A stretch of DNA of 15,444 nucleotides from Roseicyclus sp041163945 (lineage in GTDB: Bacteria; Pseudomonadota; Alphaproteobacteria; Rhodobacterales; Rhodobacteraceae). Positions 1-7,004 of the stretch are shown piece after piece. Position 1 is the stretch's first letter; each line of letters begins with the position of its first letter. The DNA lies in NCBI GenBank assembly GCA_041163945.1, contig JBEAQJ010000187.1:1-15444 (forward strand), written 5' to 3'. The translations under genes and the position numbers were made by a program. Below the pieces are notes generated by a model. That model saw nothing but the letters and a program-made list of their open reading frames with translations, had not been told where the DNA came from and made no database searches.

Positions 1-831
1 CCGCATTACCCCAAGGTCGGACCGAAGGGCGGTCGTCCGCCGATGCCGTTGGAAACGATGCTGCGGGTCTACTTCCTGCAGAACTGGTATGCCCTGAGCG
101 ATCCGATGGCCGAGGAGACGCTGTATGACAGCGAGGCGATGCGTCGGTTTGCCGGGATCGAGCTGGGGGATGACCGCATCCCGGACGAGACGACGATCCT
201 CAACTTCCGCCACCTGCTGGAGCGGCACGGGCTGACCGAAGCGATCTTCGCCGACGTGAACGCGCACTTGGCCGACAAGGGGATCACCCTGCGCTCGGGC
301 ACGCTGGTCGATGCGACGATCATCGACGCGCCGTCCTCGACCAAGAACAAGGCGGGGGCGCGTGACCCCGAGATGTCATCCACCAAGAAGGGCAACGACT
401 GGTATTTCGGCATGAAGGCGCACATCGGTGTCGATGCCGACAGCGGCGTGACCCACAGCCTGGAGACCTCGACGGCGAAGCTCCACGACAGCCAAGTATG
501 GGACGAACTGCTACACGGCGAGGAAACCTCGGTCTGGGCCGACAAGGGCTATGTCAGCGCCGAGCGCGAGGCGGCATTCACGGCGCCGGGCAAGGTCTGG
601 GGTGTCATGCGCAAGGCGCCGAAGGGTGGCACGCTCCATCCCCTCGACCAACGGGCCAACCGCATCATCGCCATGGTGCGCGCCAGGGTCGAGCATCCGT
701 TCCGAGTGATCAAGCGCCAGTTCGGCCACGCAAAGACCCGTTACCGCGGCCTGGCCAAGAACCGCGCCCAGCTCTTCACGCTGTTCGCCCTCTGCAACCT
801 GTTCCTGGTGCGATGGAGGCTGTTGGCATGA
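1..831 (+). CDS. IS5-family (IS5 group) DDE transposase, 5' end outside window
   Basis: Cut-and-paste transposase of an IS5-group insertion sequence. The reading frame is open to base 1, so the true start lies upstream; the first internal ATG is at 43. Seen in the protein, numbered from that ATG: first catalytic Asp in VDATIIDAPSS (D90), second in WADKGY (D167), and Glu in RVEHPFRVIKRQFG (E217), followed by the Arg/Lys-rich C-terminal signature of IS4/IS5-type transposases. The N-terminal part (LRVYFLQNWYALSD, then IPDETTILNFRHLLE) is the usual IS5 DUF772-like domain. No frameshift or stop interrupts the visible part, so the element may be active. The right inverted repeat lies about 130 nt downstream. 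It is transcribed away from nothing essential and is unrelated to the catabolic genes to its right. Confidence 0.93.
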   Translation, partial: PHYPKVGPKGGRPPMPLETMLRVYFLQNWYALSDPMAEETLYDSEAMRRFAGIELGDDRIPDETTILNFRHLLERHGLTEAIFADVNAHLADKGITLRSGTLVDATIIDAPSSTKNKAGARDPEMSSTKKGNDWYFGMKAHIGVDADSGVTHSLETSTAKLHDSQVWDELLHGEETSVWADKGYVSAEREAAFTAPGKVWGVMRKAPKGGTLHPLDQRANRIIAMVRARVEHPFRVIKRQFGHAKTRYRGLAKNRAQLFTLFALCNLFLVRWRLLA

Positions 832-958
832 GGACGAGTACGACCAAAAAACGAGAAACCGCCACTCCGGCGGGCCTGAAACTGCGTTCCAAGGCCACAA
901 AACCTCGTCTGCCGCCTGCCAAGGCAATCACGCCGCCATCTTGGCGCAGCCGAACGCG

Positions 959-973
959 TTGTTCAGACTTTCC
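959..973 (-). repeat. Right terminal inverted repeat of the IS5-group element
   Basis: Read from outside in on the minus strand the bases are GGAAAGTCTGAACAA, the characteristic GG...TGAACAA form of IS5-group ends. It sits 128 nt after the transposase stop and directly next to the CTAA target. Confidence 0.72.
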
Positions 974-977
974 CTAA
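974..977. other. Probable 4-bp target site (CTAA) of the IS5-group element
   Basis: CTAA directly follows the terminal repeat. IS5-group elements duplicate a 4-bp YTAR target, so this is the expected right-hand copy. The left copy is outside the window. Confidence 0.6.
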
Positions 978-1176
978 GGTGAGCGCACTCGGCGAAGAGG
1001 CGGTCGTGGCGCATTACTCGTTGACAAGCCTGCAACTCAAGCAAATCAAGATCGGGGCGCGTGTCGTCCGTCACGCCCGCGCGATCACCCTCCAACTGGC
1101 CGAGGTGGCCGTCACCGGTCCAATGGTCGGCGCCATCCTCGCCGCGATCCGCCGCCTTCGAGCGCCACCGGCATGA
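976..1176 (+). pseudogene. C-terminal remnant of an IS1380-like transposase
   Basis: About 66 codons remain in one frame, ending at TGA 1174-1176. The segment with SLTSLQLKQIKIGARVV and then HARAITLQLAEVAVTG, MVGAILAAIRRLRAPPA resembles, from memory, the extreme C-terminus of IS1380-family transposases (SLTSLQ-KLIKIGARVVRHAR...FQLAEVAV). The rest of that protein is absent: the frame runs straight into the IS5-group target site, so the upstream part was cut off by that insertion or lost earlier. The GTG at 979 is not a meaningful start. No catalytic residues remain, so this is a dead fragment. The family assignment rests on recall of the motif and needs a database search. Confidence 0.6.
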
Positions 1177-1428
1177 GCTTGACTCCGATGTAGGTCCAAA
1201 CCGAACGAACGCGGCAAGACAAGTCGACCCAATGCGCTGAAGAACGTCGCCGCCGGGCCAGGATGCTGCGACCACTCAGCCCGATCTGCACAACTCTGGG
1301 CGTCTGCGCGACCACGGACGCCGTTCGGAACGAAAAACCCTTGATCAACTGGCAAGATCAAGCGATCTTGCTGTCAGATGGCAGTCCACTTGGGGAATGT
1401 CGGCTAGGATGGTGCTGGGCATCGACCC
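1177..1428. other. Non-coding stretch between IS remnant and catabolic locus
   Basis: No credible gene is present. Short open frames exist on both strands, but none has a ribosome-binding site or a recognisable product. The left portion is probably the degraded end of the IS1380-like element; the right portion holds the overlapping hairpins at 1340-1371. Confidence 0.5.
1340..1371 (-). terminator. Overlapping hairpins, probable terminator of the leftward operon
   Basis: On the minus strand, about 60-90 nt beyond the stop of the leftward SnoaL-like gene, two alternative stems share bases. One is a perfect 8-bp stem GCAAGATC/GATCTTGC (1364-1371 with 1352-1359, 4-nt loop). The other is a 7-bp stem CTTGATC/GATCAAG (1356-1362 with 1340-1346, 9-nt loop), followed by GGG and five T (1333-1337 as A's on the plus strand). 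The second has the layout of an intrinsic terminator, although the stem is short and AT-rich. Confidence 0.45.
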
Positions 1429-2427
1429 TTACCCGCTGATCGCAGTCGCGCGGGCAAGGATATCGACACCCTGGGTTTTCCAATAATGTAGCAGGTCAAT
1501 AAAGACCCAATTCTCAACCAGCTTGTCGCCTGCACGGCGGTAGATATCGATCACACGAAACTCGCCCGGCTTGCCCGTGGCAGGCATGCCCATGAAGCCG
1601 CCAGTATGCACGGCTGTGAAATTCGGCCAGCCGAAAAAACCGCCGTAATGCCCCTCGGTCAAACGCGCGACATGGCCCGTGCGGGTCCGGTCTGTAAAGG
1701 CTGCACGAAAGGGGCCGGAATGCTGCTTGGCGTAGCGTTCGATTGTGTAACTTGAGCCGATCCCATGAGGACCCCACCAGATCATATCGTCCTGCCAGGA
1801 GCGCGCCAACTCCTCCTCCAAGGGCAGGCCAAGTTGCCATGTCCCCAAATCGCCGATCATCGCGTTGATCGCGGCACGGGTGCGCGCGCCCTCATTCTCA
1901 GGTTGGGGGGCGTCGAGTAGGCCATCATGGGTCATGGGCCCCGGCTGGACCATAAAGGCCCCGGTTTGTGGGCCGAAGGGGTTCTGACCCGCCTGCGCCA
2001 TAAGATGGGGGATATCGATGTAAAGCGCGGTCTCGACGATCCGACCATCGGCCACACGCTCGAAACTGCAATAGCGCAGAAATGCCATTTTGCGGGTCGG
2101 GCGGACCCCAAGCCACGGCGCGTCGAACAAACCCATGAAATGACCCATCGACACAACCCAAGTGCTTTGGAAGCCGTCAATCTCGTTCAGACCTGAAAAA
2201 AAGATATCCTCGCGACGTTGCAATCGGGTGAGCGAAGTCTTGAGCGGATCCCAATACGCGCTTGCCACCGCCCCCGCCCCGGCAAGATCGCCAAATGGAT
2301 GATAGCCGCGCCAGCGGTAATCTGGGGCGACATGAGCGGCAAGCGCATCGGCGCTGGCACCCGCGGGAGCTCCATCAATGGCCGCTTGCGCAGCGCGGAC
2401 GATGCGTTTGGCGTCTTGCAGGCTCAT
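1429..2427 (-). CDS. Double SnoaL-like (NTF2-fold) protein, paralogue 1
   Basis: A 332-residue cytoplasmic protein with two tandem SnoaL-like/NTF2-fold domains (roughly residues 5-165 and 180-330). The fold is used by polyketide cyclases, scytalone dehydratase-like and isomerase enzymes, and also by non-catalytic binding proteins, so the reaction cannot be named. Visible blocks are HPFG (43-46), MGHFMG (94-99), YIDIPHLMAQA (136-146), GPHGIG (219-224), ENWVFIDLL (305-313) and GVDILAR (320-326). Most recur in the gene at 8312-9346, so the two are clear homologues. The ATG overlaps the stop of the preceding permease gene by 4 nt (ATGA, 2424-2427), which implies translational coupling and co-transcription with the transporter. 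It is the last gene of the leftward operon. The sequence shows no signal peptide. Confidence 0.85.
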   Translation of the reverse strand: MSLQDAKRIVRAAQAAIDGAPAGASADALAAHVAPDYRWRGYHPFGDLAGAGAVASAYWDPLKTSLTRLQRREDIFFSGLNEIDGFQSTWVVSMGHFMGLFDAPWLGVRPTRKMAFLRYCSFERVADGRIVETALYIDIPHLMAQAGQNPFGPQTGAFMVQPGPMTHDGLLDAPQPENEGARTRAAINAMIGDLGTWQLGLPLEEELARSWQDDMIWWGPHGIGSSYTIERYAKQHSGPFRAAFTDRTRTGHVARLTEGHYGGFFGWPNFTAVHTGGFMGMPATGKPGEFRVIDIYRRAGDKLVENWVFIDLLHYWKTQGVDILARATAISG

Positions 2428-3305
2428 CCCTTCACCGCCCCGGCGGTCAGGCCGCTCACGATTTGGCGCTGAAACACCATGATCAGGACGAACAAGGGCG
2501 CGGTGGCCGACACCACGGCGGCCACCGCAAACATGACGTTGCCCTCGACCTGCACCGATCCGAGGAAGGAGGCTATCTTGGGCACCATGGTCTGGTTCTC
2601 TTGGCTGAGCAGCATCGCGGTTACGGCAAAATCATTATAGGCCAAAAGGAAGCTGAACAGCCCCGTGGTGATCACCCCCGGCCACATGACTGGGATGATC
2701 ACATGGCGAAACGCCTGAAACCGGGTACAGCCATCGACCATGGCGCTTTCGTCCAGATCCTTGGGAATGTTGAGAAAGAAGGAATGCAGCATCCACAGCG
2801 TGAAGGGCTGGTTGATCGCTACCAGGACGATGATCGCCGTCGGCAAATGCCCCCAGAGGTTCCATTCGAAAAACGGCAGCATGTAGCCCGAGACCAGCGT
2901 GATATGTGGCATGGCGCGAAACACCAGCGCGATCATCAACAACCAAAACGCATAGCGAAACCCCGAGCGCGCCAAGGCATAGCCGCCCAAGGTACCCAAG
3001 GTCAGCGAGATCGCCACCGTGCAAGTCACGACGATGCCCGTGTTCATCACGTTGCGCCAGAACCCGCTTTCGATCCACGCCCCCGCATAACCCTGCCCGG
3101 TGAAGGGCGCGCCGGTCTGGGCGATGGTCATCGGCCCGGTCAGCGCATTCATCCAATCGGCGCGCGAGAAGAAATCCCCCTGCACCTTGAGCGAGCCCCA
3201 GAAGGTCCAGACAAAGGGAAAGGCTGCAAGGATCAGCCAAAGGATGACGAAGCCCGTCGACAAAGTGACCAAGGGCGTCGATCTGCGATATGCGGCACCC
3301 GTCAT
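2424..3305 (-). CDS. ABC transporter permease, CUT1 type (MalG-like)
   Basis: Inner-membrane permease of 293 residues, the usual length for MalG-type subunits of carbohydrate importers. One hydrophobic segment lies at about 15-37, followed by a periplasmic loop, then further segments near 86-112, 119-137, 150-170, 205-225 and 255-277. The EAA loop that docks the ATPase is visible at about 182-210 (KDLDESAMVDG, then nine residues, then IIP). The ATG at 3303-3305 is only 2 nt after the upstream permease stop, and a GAGGG sequence sits 7 nt before it. A much longer frame continues upstream, but it is antisense-like read-through of the preceding permease in another frame. The gene overlaps the SnoaL-like gene by 4 nt. 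Its partners are the other permease, the binding protein at 4407-5648, and the ATPase in the opposite operon. The substrate cannot be read from the sequence. Confidence 0.92.
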   Translation of the reverse strand: MTGAAYRRSTPLVTLSTGFVILWLILAAFPFVWTFWGSLKVQGDFFSRADWMNALTGPMTIAQTGAPFTGQGYAGAWIESGFWRNVMNTGIVVTCTVAISLTLGTLGGYALARSGFRYAFWLLMIALVFRAMPHITLVSGYMLPFFEWNLWGHLPTAIIVLVAINQPFTLWMLHSFFLNIPKDLDESAMVDGCTRFQAFRHVIIPVMWPGVITTGLFSFLLAYNDFAVTAMLLSQENQTMVPKIASFLGSVQVEGNVMFAVAAVVSATAPLFVLIMVFQRQIVSGLTAGAVKG

Positions 3306-3307
3306 GG

Positions 3308-4336
3308 TCACACCCTCTTGCGGTTGAAATCGCGCCATGTGCGGATCAGGACCGGCGTGAGCAAGACCGCGACGCCGATGATGGTCAGGACCGATGTCGC
3401 CGCCGCCGAGCCGAACTGCTGCACATCCCCGCGCAGATGCGAATAGATCAGATAGGAGAGCGAGGTGGCGCTGGCCTGTGCCTGAAAGCCGACGATGGGC
3501 TCGAATACGCGGAAATTGTCCATCAGCTGCATCAAGGTGATGAACACCGCCAAGGGCATCAAATGGGGGATTACGACGTAGCGAATGCGTTGCCAGCGCG
3601 TGGCCCCGTCGATCATCGCGGCCTCGAGCGTTTCGGCGGGCACGGTCTGCAGCCCGGCATAGAAGACGATGAAGGCGAAAGGCGCCGAATGCCAGACGCC
3701 ATAGACGAAGAGCGTGACCCATGTCAGCGCAGGCGAGGCCTTGAGCGAAAGGTTCGGGTCGTCGAAGACGCGTTGCAGCGTAGCGCCGATCACCCCTTGG
3801 GCGTCGATCATCCAAAAAAGCACCAGCGACCCGATCAAGGGCGTCACGATCATCGGCAGAAGCGAGAAAAAGATAGTCGGGCCGCGAAGGATCTTGGGCA
3901 GCCCATTGACCCCCAGCGCGATGGCAAGCCCCAGCACAAGCACCAAGGGCGTGACGATGAAGGTGAAGGACAGCGTAAAGACCAAGGCCTTGTAGAATGG
4001 CAGGTTCATCACCTGCGAAAAGAACGCGCCGATCGTTTCGCTTTCCCGCCATGCGGCCGACAGCTCCGCCGTCGCCAGATGCGCGCGGTTGAAATAGGTG
4101 CCGAGCCCGTTGAAGCGGCCCAAGGGCTGCGCCTCGCGCAGGGCGGCGGTGGCTTCGCGATCGACGCGCGTCTCCTCGGTGCAGCCGAAAGGGCCGCAAT
4201 TCTCGACCGTGACGAGCACCTGCTCATGTTCGACAAAGAGCGATTGCACCACGACCGAGACGATGGGCAAGGCGATGAAGAGGATCATCGCCGTCAGGGA
4301 CGGCAGGATGAACCACAGAAAGGTGCGGTGCGGCAT
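3308..4336 (-). CDS. ABC transporter permease, CUT1 type (MalF-like)
   Basis: Inner-membrane permease of 342 residues. The first membrane segment (about 7-33) is followed by an unusually long extracytoplasmic loop (about 36-112) with a close cysteine pair (C47 and C52 in NCGPFGC), then segments near 114-142, 153-177, 203-228, 258-275 and 312-332. The EAA loop is at about 235-260 (ETLEAAMIDG, then IRYVVIP). The start MPHRTF at 4336 is chosen because a GAGG lies about 8 nt upstream and the first hydrophobic helix begins there; an in-frame ATG further upstream at 4507 would add an Arg-rich, non-homologous extension overlapping the binding-protein gene. The gene is separated from the binding-protein gene by 70 nt containing a strong hairpin, and its stop is 2 nt before the next permease start. 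Confidence 0.92.
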   Translation of the reverse strand: MPHRTFLWFILPSLTAMILFIALPIVSVVVQSLFVEHEQVLVTVENCGPFGCTEETRVDREATAALREAQPLGRFNGLGTYFNRAHLATAELSAAWRESETIGAFFSQVMNLPFYKALVFTLSFTFIVTPLVLVLGLAIALGVNGLPKILRGPTIFFSLLPMIVTPLIGSLVLFWMIDAQGVIGATLQRVFDDPNLSLKASPALTWVTLFVYGVWHSAPFAFIVFYAGLQTVPAETLEAAMIDGATRWQRIRYVVIPHLMPLAVFITLMQLMDNFRVFEPIVGFQAQASATSLSYLIYSHLRGDVQQFGSAAATSVLTIIGVAVLLTPVLIRTWRDFNRKRV

Positions 4337-4368
4337 CGCTTCGCCTCGGGGTCGGTCGACAAAAGGAC

Positions 4369-4398
4369 GGGCGCGGCGGGGGAGAGGCCGCCGCGCCC
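4369..4398 (-). promoter_or_regulatory. GC-rich intercistronic hairpin after the binding-protein gene
   Basis: A perfect 11-bp inverted repeat (GGGCGCGGCGG at 4369-4379 and CCGCCGCGCCC at 4388-4398) encloses an 8-nt loop. It lies between the binding-protein stop and the MalF-like start. In the leftward transcript it is followed after 3 nt by TTTT only, so it would terminate partially at most. Structures in this position in ABC operons are known to attenuate read-through or protect the 3' end of the upstream message, which makes binding protein more abundant than permease. Confidence 0.65.
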
Positions 4399-4406
4399 AC
4401 GCGGGC

Positions 4407-5648
4407 TCAGCGCAGGAAGCCCTGTTCTCGTGCGGCCGCGATATAGGCTGCTTCGACATCGGCCAGCGCCTGTTCGGCGCTTTCCTGACCCTGCATGAAC
4501 TGTGCAAGCTCGTTGCCGAGCGCCGTATGCATCAGCCCGGCATAGGGCAGCATCGGATAGGGACGCGCCCCTGCATTGGCGGTCGCCGCGACACCGGCCG
4601 CGGGTGCGCCGGGGACGTAGCCCTCCATCAGCCAGACGGCGGCGTTGTTGTTGGCCGAGATCACCTCGGGGCGCAGGCCATGTATCAGCGCCTGGAAGGT
4701 CGCGGCTGCATCCTCGTCCGAGATATTGGCGGCGATGGTGAAGCCGTCCCACCACAAGGTGGATGCCGGCAGCGTGCCACCACCCACGGTCGGCGCGACC
4801 AGAAGACTGGTGTTGCCGGTCACCTCGGGGGTGGAATTCTCGTCATCCAAGATCGCCCCGCCGCGCGAGCCCCACATGTAGGCGACCGCCAGTTCGCCCG
4901 ATTCCCACAGCGCCTGCGTGGCGTTGCTGTCGAAGGTCAGGAAATCGGGGTTTGCGTAGGCGTTCAGCGCTGCCAGCATCTCCAGCGTGGCGACACCGGT
5001 AGGGTTGTTGATCGCAGGCGCGGCACCGCCGGCTTCGAACAACTCGCCGCCATGGCCCAGATACATGTTCACGAATTCCTCGCCGAGGTTCCAGCCGGCG
5101 GCGGTATTCATCGCAAAGGGATGCTCCATGATCCCGGCCTCACGGATCTTGGCCAGAACATCGAGCACCTCCTCATAGGTGGCAGGCGCCTGTGCCCCGA
5201 CCTGAGCCAGGACGTCGTCGCGCACGAAAAGATGCTGCGCATTCGCCATGAATGCCACCGCCATCACCTTGCCGTCGATAGTGATCTTGTTGAGTTGCGG
5301 CAGATTGGGCGCGTATTGCGCGATCAGATCGTCGAGTGGACGGATCAGCCCCCCGTTGATCAAGGGCACGATCGACGAGTTCGCGACGATGGCCGCCGTG
5401 TATTCGGCAGGGTTGGCAGTCAGCGCCGCCACCTGCAGATCGCGGTGCTCGGTCGTCTGGTTGGCCGTCACCTCGACCGTTGCGCTGGCGCATTCGGCAG
5501 CACCTGCCGCCATCGCCTGAAGCGCCGGAAAATCATTGGACAAGATGGCGACCCGTCCGCTTGCGATGCCGCAATCGGCCAGCGCGCCACTTGCGCCGAA
5601 GATCACGGACAGCGCCGTGAGAGTGGTCAGCTTTTTCATGGTTTTCAC
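4407..5648 (-). CDS. Periplasmic solute-binding protein of an ABC importer (family 1-like)
   Basis: Extracellular solute-binding protein of about 413 residues that captures the substrate and delivers it to the two permeases downstream. The N-terminus has a classic Sec signal peptide: MKTMKKL, a hydrophobic stretch, and a likely cut after GALA (residue 24). The following DCG does not place Cys at +1, so it is not a lipoprotein; C26 and C53 could form a disulfide. The GTG at 5646-5648 is preferred because AGGGAGA lies 6 nt upstream; the ATG three codons later (5637-5639) is the alternative and is poorly spaced. The body has features of carbohydrate-type binding proteins (TYEEVLDVLAKIREAG, then WWDGFTIAANISDEDAAA). 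It heads the leftward operon, and operator 1 lies about 110 nt upstream. The ligand is unknown. Confidence 0.9.
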   Translation of the reverse strand: MKTMKKLTTLTALSVIFGASGALADCGIASGRVAILSNDFPALQAMAAGAAECASATVEVTANQTTEHRDLQVAALTANPAEYTAAIVANSSIVPLINGGLIRPLDDLIAQYAPNLPQLNKITIDGKVMAVAFMANAQHLFVRDDVLAQVGAQAPATYEEVLDVLAKIREAGIMEHPFAMNTAAGWNLGEEFVNMYLGHGGELFEAGGAAPAINNPTGVATLEMLAALNAYANPDFLTFDSNATQALWESGELAVAYMWGSRGGAILDDENSTPEVTGNTSLLVAPTVGGGTLPASTLWWDGFTIAANISDEDAAATFQALIHGLRPEVISANNNAAVWLMEGYVPGAPAAGVAATANAGARPYPMLPYAGLMHTALGNELAQFMQGQESAEQALADVEAAYIAAAREQGFLR

Positions 5649-5759
5649 GACAGATCTCCCTGTGACGTCGTTGTCTTCTTGCGGCATAGGCCGCCGTACC
5701 GGCGGCGCCACACCAAACGATTTCCCCCACGCATGGCTACCGGCACGAATCATGGGCCG

Positions 5760-5777
5760 TTTGCATACGTTGTCAAA
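5760..5777 (-). promoter_or_regulatory. LacI-family operator 1 (leftward promoter)
   Basis: TTTGCATACGTTGTCAAA is an imperfect palindrome with the central CG step typical of LacI-family operators (TTTG...AC|GT...CAAA). On the minus strand a possible -35 TTGCTA (5800-5805) and -10 TCAAAT (5777-5782) are spaced 17 nt apart, so the operator would overlap the -10 edge and start site and block transcription of the binding-protein operon. The promoter assignment is inference; the repeat is seen directly. Confidence 0.7.
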
Positions 5778-5882
5778 TTTGATGACGGTTCACAGCATTT
5801 AGCAAGGATTTTTTCAAAACCGCCTCGATGCATTACGCTCTCAAAATATCGCTTGCGAACTGCCGACCCTTCGAATTAGCGT

Positions 5883-5900
5883 TGTGAAAACGTATGCAAT
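5883..5900 (+). promoter_or_regulatory. LacI-family operator 2 (rightward promoter)
   Basis: The complement of this site, ATTGCATACGTTTTCACA, matches operator 1 at 15 of 18 positions, so the two sites are inverted copies 123 bp apart centre to centre. The site overlaps a possible -10 AATAAT (5898-5903) for the ATPase operon, with a weak -35-like TTAGCG at 5876-5881. The ribosome-binding GGGAGG at 5911-5916 follows closely, so the leader would be very short. Confidence 0.7.
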
Positions 5901-5926
5901 AATTGCCCCGGGGAGGGGGCCGCCGC

Positions 5927-6973
5927 ATGGCCGAAATCCAGCTCCGGAACATCTCGAAGCGATGGGGCTCCTTCATCGGCGTGGAGAAATTCGACCTCAC
6001 GATCCCCGATCGCGAATTCCTCGTGCTTCTGGGGCCGTCGGGCTGCGGCAAGACGACGACGATGCGCATGATCGCGGGCCTCGAAGAGGCGTCCGAGGGG
6101 GATATCCTGATCGACGGCAAAAGGGTCAATGACCTCGACCCCAAGGATCGCGACGTCGCGATGGTGTTCCAGAGCTACGCGCTCTACCCCAACATGAACG
6201 TCTATGAAAACATCCGCTTTCCGCTCAAGGTGCGCGGCATCACCGAGGCCGAGCATGACGCACGCGTGCGCCGCGCCGCCGCGATGGTCGAGCTTGACGA
6301 TTTCCTGCATCGCCGCCCCGCCGAACTGTCGGGCGGACAACGCCAGCGCGTGGCCCTTGCCCGCGCGATCGTGCGTGAGCCCAATGTCTTCTTGATGGAC
6401 GAGCCGCTGTCGAACCTCGACGCAAAGCTGCGCGTTTCAACGCGAGCTCAGATCAAGAACCTCAGCCATGAGCTCAAGGTCACGACGATCTATGTGACCC
6501 ATGACCAGATCGAGGCGATGACGCTGGCCGACCGCGTGGTGGTCATGAACAAGGGCGTGGTCCAGCAAGTCGGCACGCCTACCGATATCTATGACCGCCC
6601 GGCCAACGCCTTCGTCGCGGGCTTCATTGGCAGCCCGGCGATGAACCTCATGTCGGGCGACCTGCGGGGTGGCGTCTTTACCGGGCAGAATGTGCGGATC
6701 GCGGGGCTTTCCGGCCCTGATGGTCCCGTGACCTTGGGCTTTCGGGCGGAGGATGCGATGCCGGCGGCCGATGGCGAGGGCCAGATCGCCGCGCCGATCT
6801 ATGCGCTCGAATTGCTGGGGGATGCGACGATGGTCACCCTCAAGGCAGCCGGCGCGCTGGTGGCGATCAAGGCCGCCAAGGATTTCCGCGCCGAGATCTG
6901 CGCCCCCTTCGCGGCCAGGGTGTCGGTGGGGAGCTGCCACCTCTTCGACGCGCAGACGGGTGCCCGCCTATGA
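5927..6973 (+). CDS. ABC transporter ATPase, MalK/UgpC type
   Basis: Cytoplasmic ATP-hydrolysing subunit (348 residues) of a CUT1-type importer. All motifs are intact: Walker A GPSGCGKTT (36-44), Q-loop Q82 in VFQSYALYP, signature LSGGQ (134-138), Walker B VFLMDEP (154-160), D-loop SNLD, and switch H192 in YVTHDQIEAMTL. After about residue 235 (FIGSPAMN) comes the MalK-type TOBE/regulatory domain, shorter than in MalK itself. The ATG at 5927 follows GGGAGG by about 10 nt; an in-frame upstream ATG at 5903 would start before that site. It is the first gene of the rightward operon, whereas its permeases and binding protein are in the leftward operon, so balanced expression depends on the shared divergent control region. 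Confidence 0.95.
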   Translation: MAEIQLRNISKRWGSFIGVEKFDLTIPDREFLVLLGPSGCGKTTTMRMIAGLEEASEGDILIDGKRVNDLDPKDRDVAMVFQSYALYPNMNVYENIRFPLKVRGITEAEHDARVRRAAAMVELDDFLHRRPAELSGGQRQRVALARAIVREPNVFLMDEPLSNLDAKLRVSTRAQIKNLSHELKVTTIYVTHDQIEAMTLADRVVVMNKGVVQQVGTPTDIYDRPANAFVAGFIGSPAMNLMSGDLRGGVFTGQNVRIAGLSGPDGPVTLGFRAEDAMPAADGEGQIAAPIYALELLGDATMVTLKAAGALVAIKAAKDFRAEICAPFAARVSVGSCHLFDAQTGARL

Positions 6974-7004
6974 GCGGGCCAAGGGAGTGAAGGGATAGAC
7001 GGGC

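Larger units (their letters stand above)
1..973 (+). mobile_element. IS5-group insertion sequence, right part
   Basis: The element enters the window from the left and ends at the inverted repeat at 959-973. It comprises the transposase gene and a non-coding tail of about 125 nt. The right boundary is supported by the IR-like end, which read inward is GGAAAGTCTGAACAA, typical of IS5-group termini, and by the CTAA immediately outside, matching the YTAR target preferred by this group. The left end and the second target copy are not in the window, so the boundary is inferred from one side only. Confidence 0.8.
5649..5926. promoter_or_regulatory. Divergent intergenic promoter region
   Basis: 278 nt separate the start codons of the two diverging operons. 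The region is clearly richer in A/T than its surroundings. It contains two inverted copies of an 18-bp LacI-type operator and plausible promoter elements for both directions. No small gene is visible in it. Confidence 0.8.

Noticed and set aside
928..1275. Minus-strand open frame of 115 codons near the left IS boundary
   Set aside because: It crosses the IS terminal repeat and the remnant of another IS, so it cannot be an ancestral gene, and nothing in it is recognisable.
2262..4498. Long plus-strand frames (2262-3446 and 3290-4498) opposite the permease genes
   Set aside because: The products are highly charged and low in hydrophobic residues, with no recognisable domain; they mirror the permease codons.
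4337..4507. Upstream start for the MalF-like permease at 4507
   Set aside because: The extra residues are Arg-rich, overlap the end of the binding-protein gene and the hairpin, and the ATG at 4336 has its own ribosome-binding site before the first membrane helix.
4098..5879. A plus-strand open frame of 593 codons opposite the binding-protein and MalF-like genes
   Set aside because: It is antisense to two well-supported genes, is Arg/His/Gln-rich with no domain, and is explained by GC-rich codon bias leaving the opposite frame without stops.
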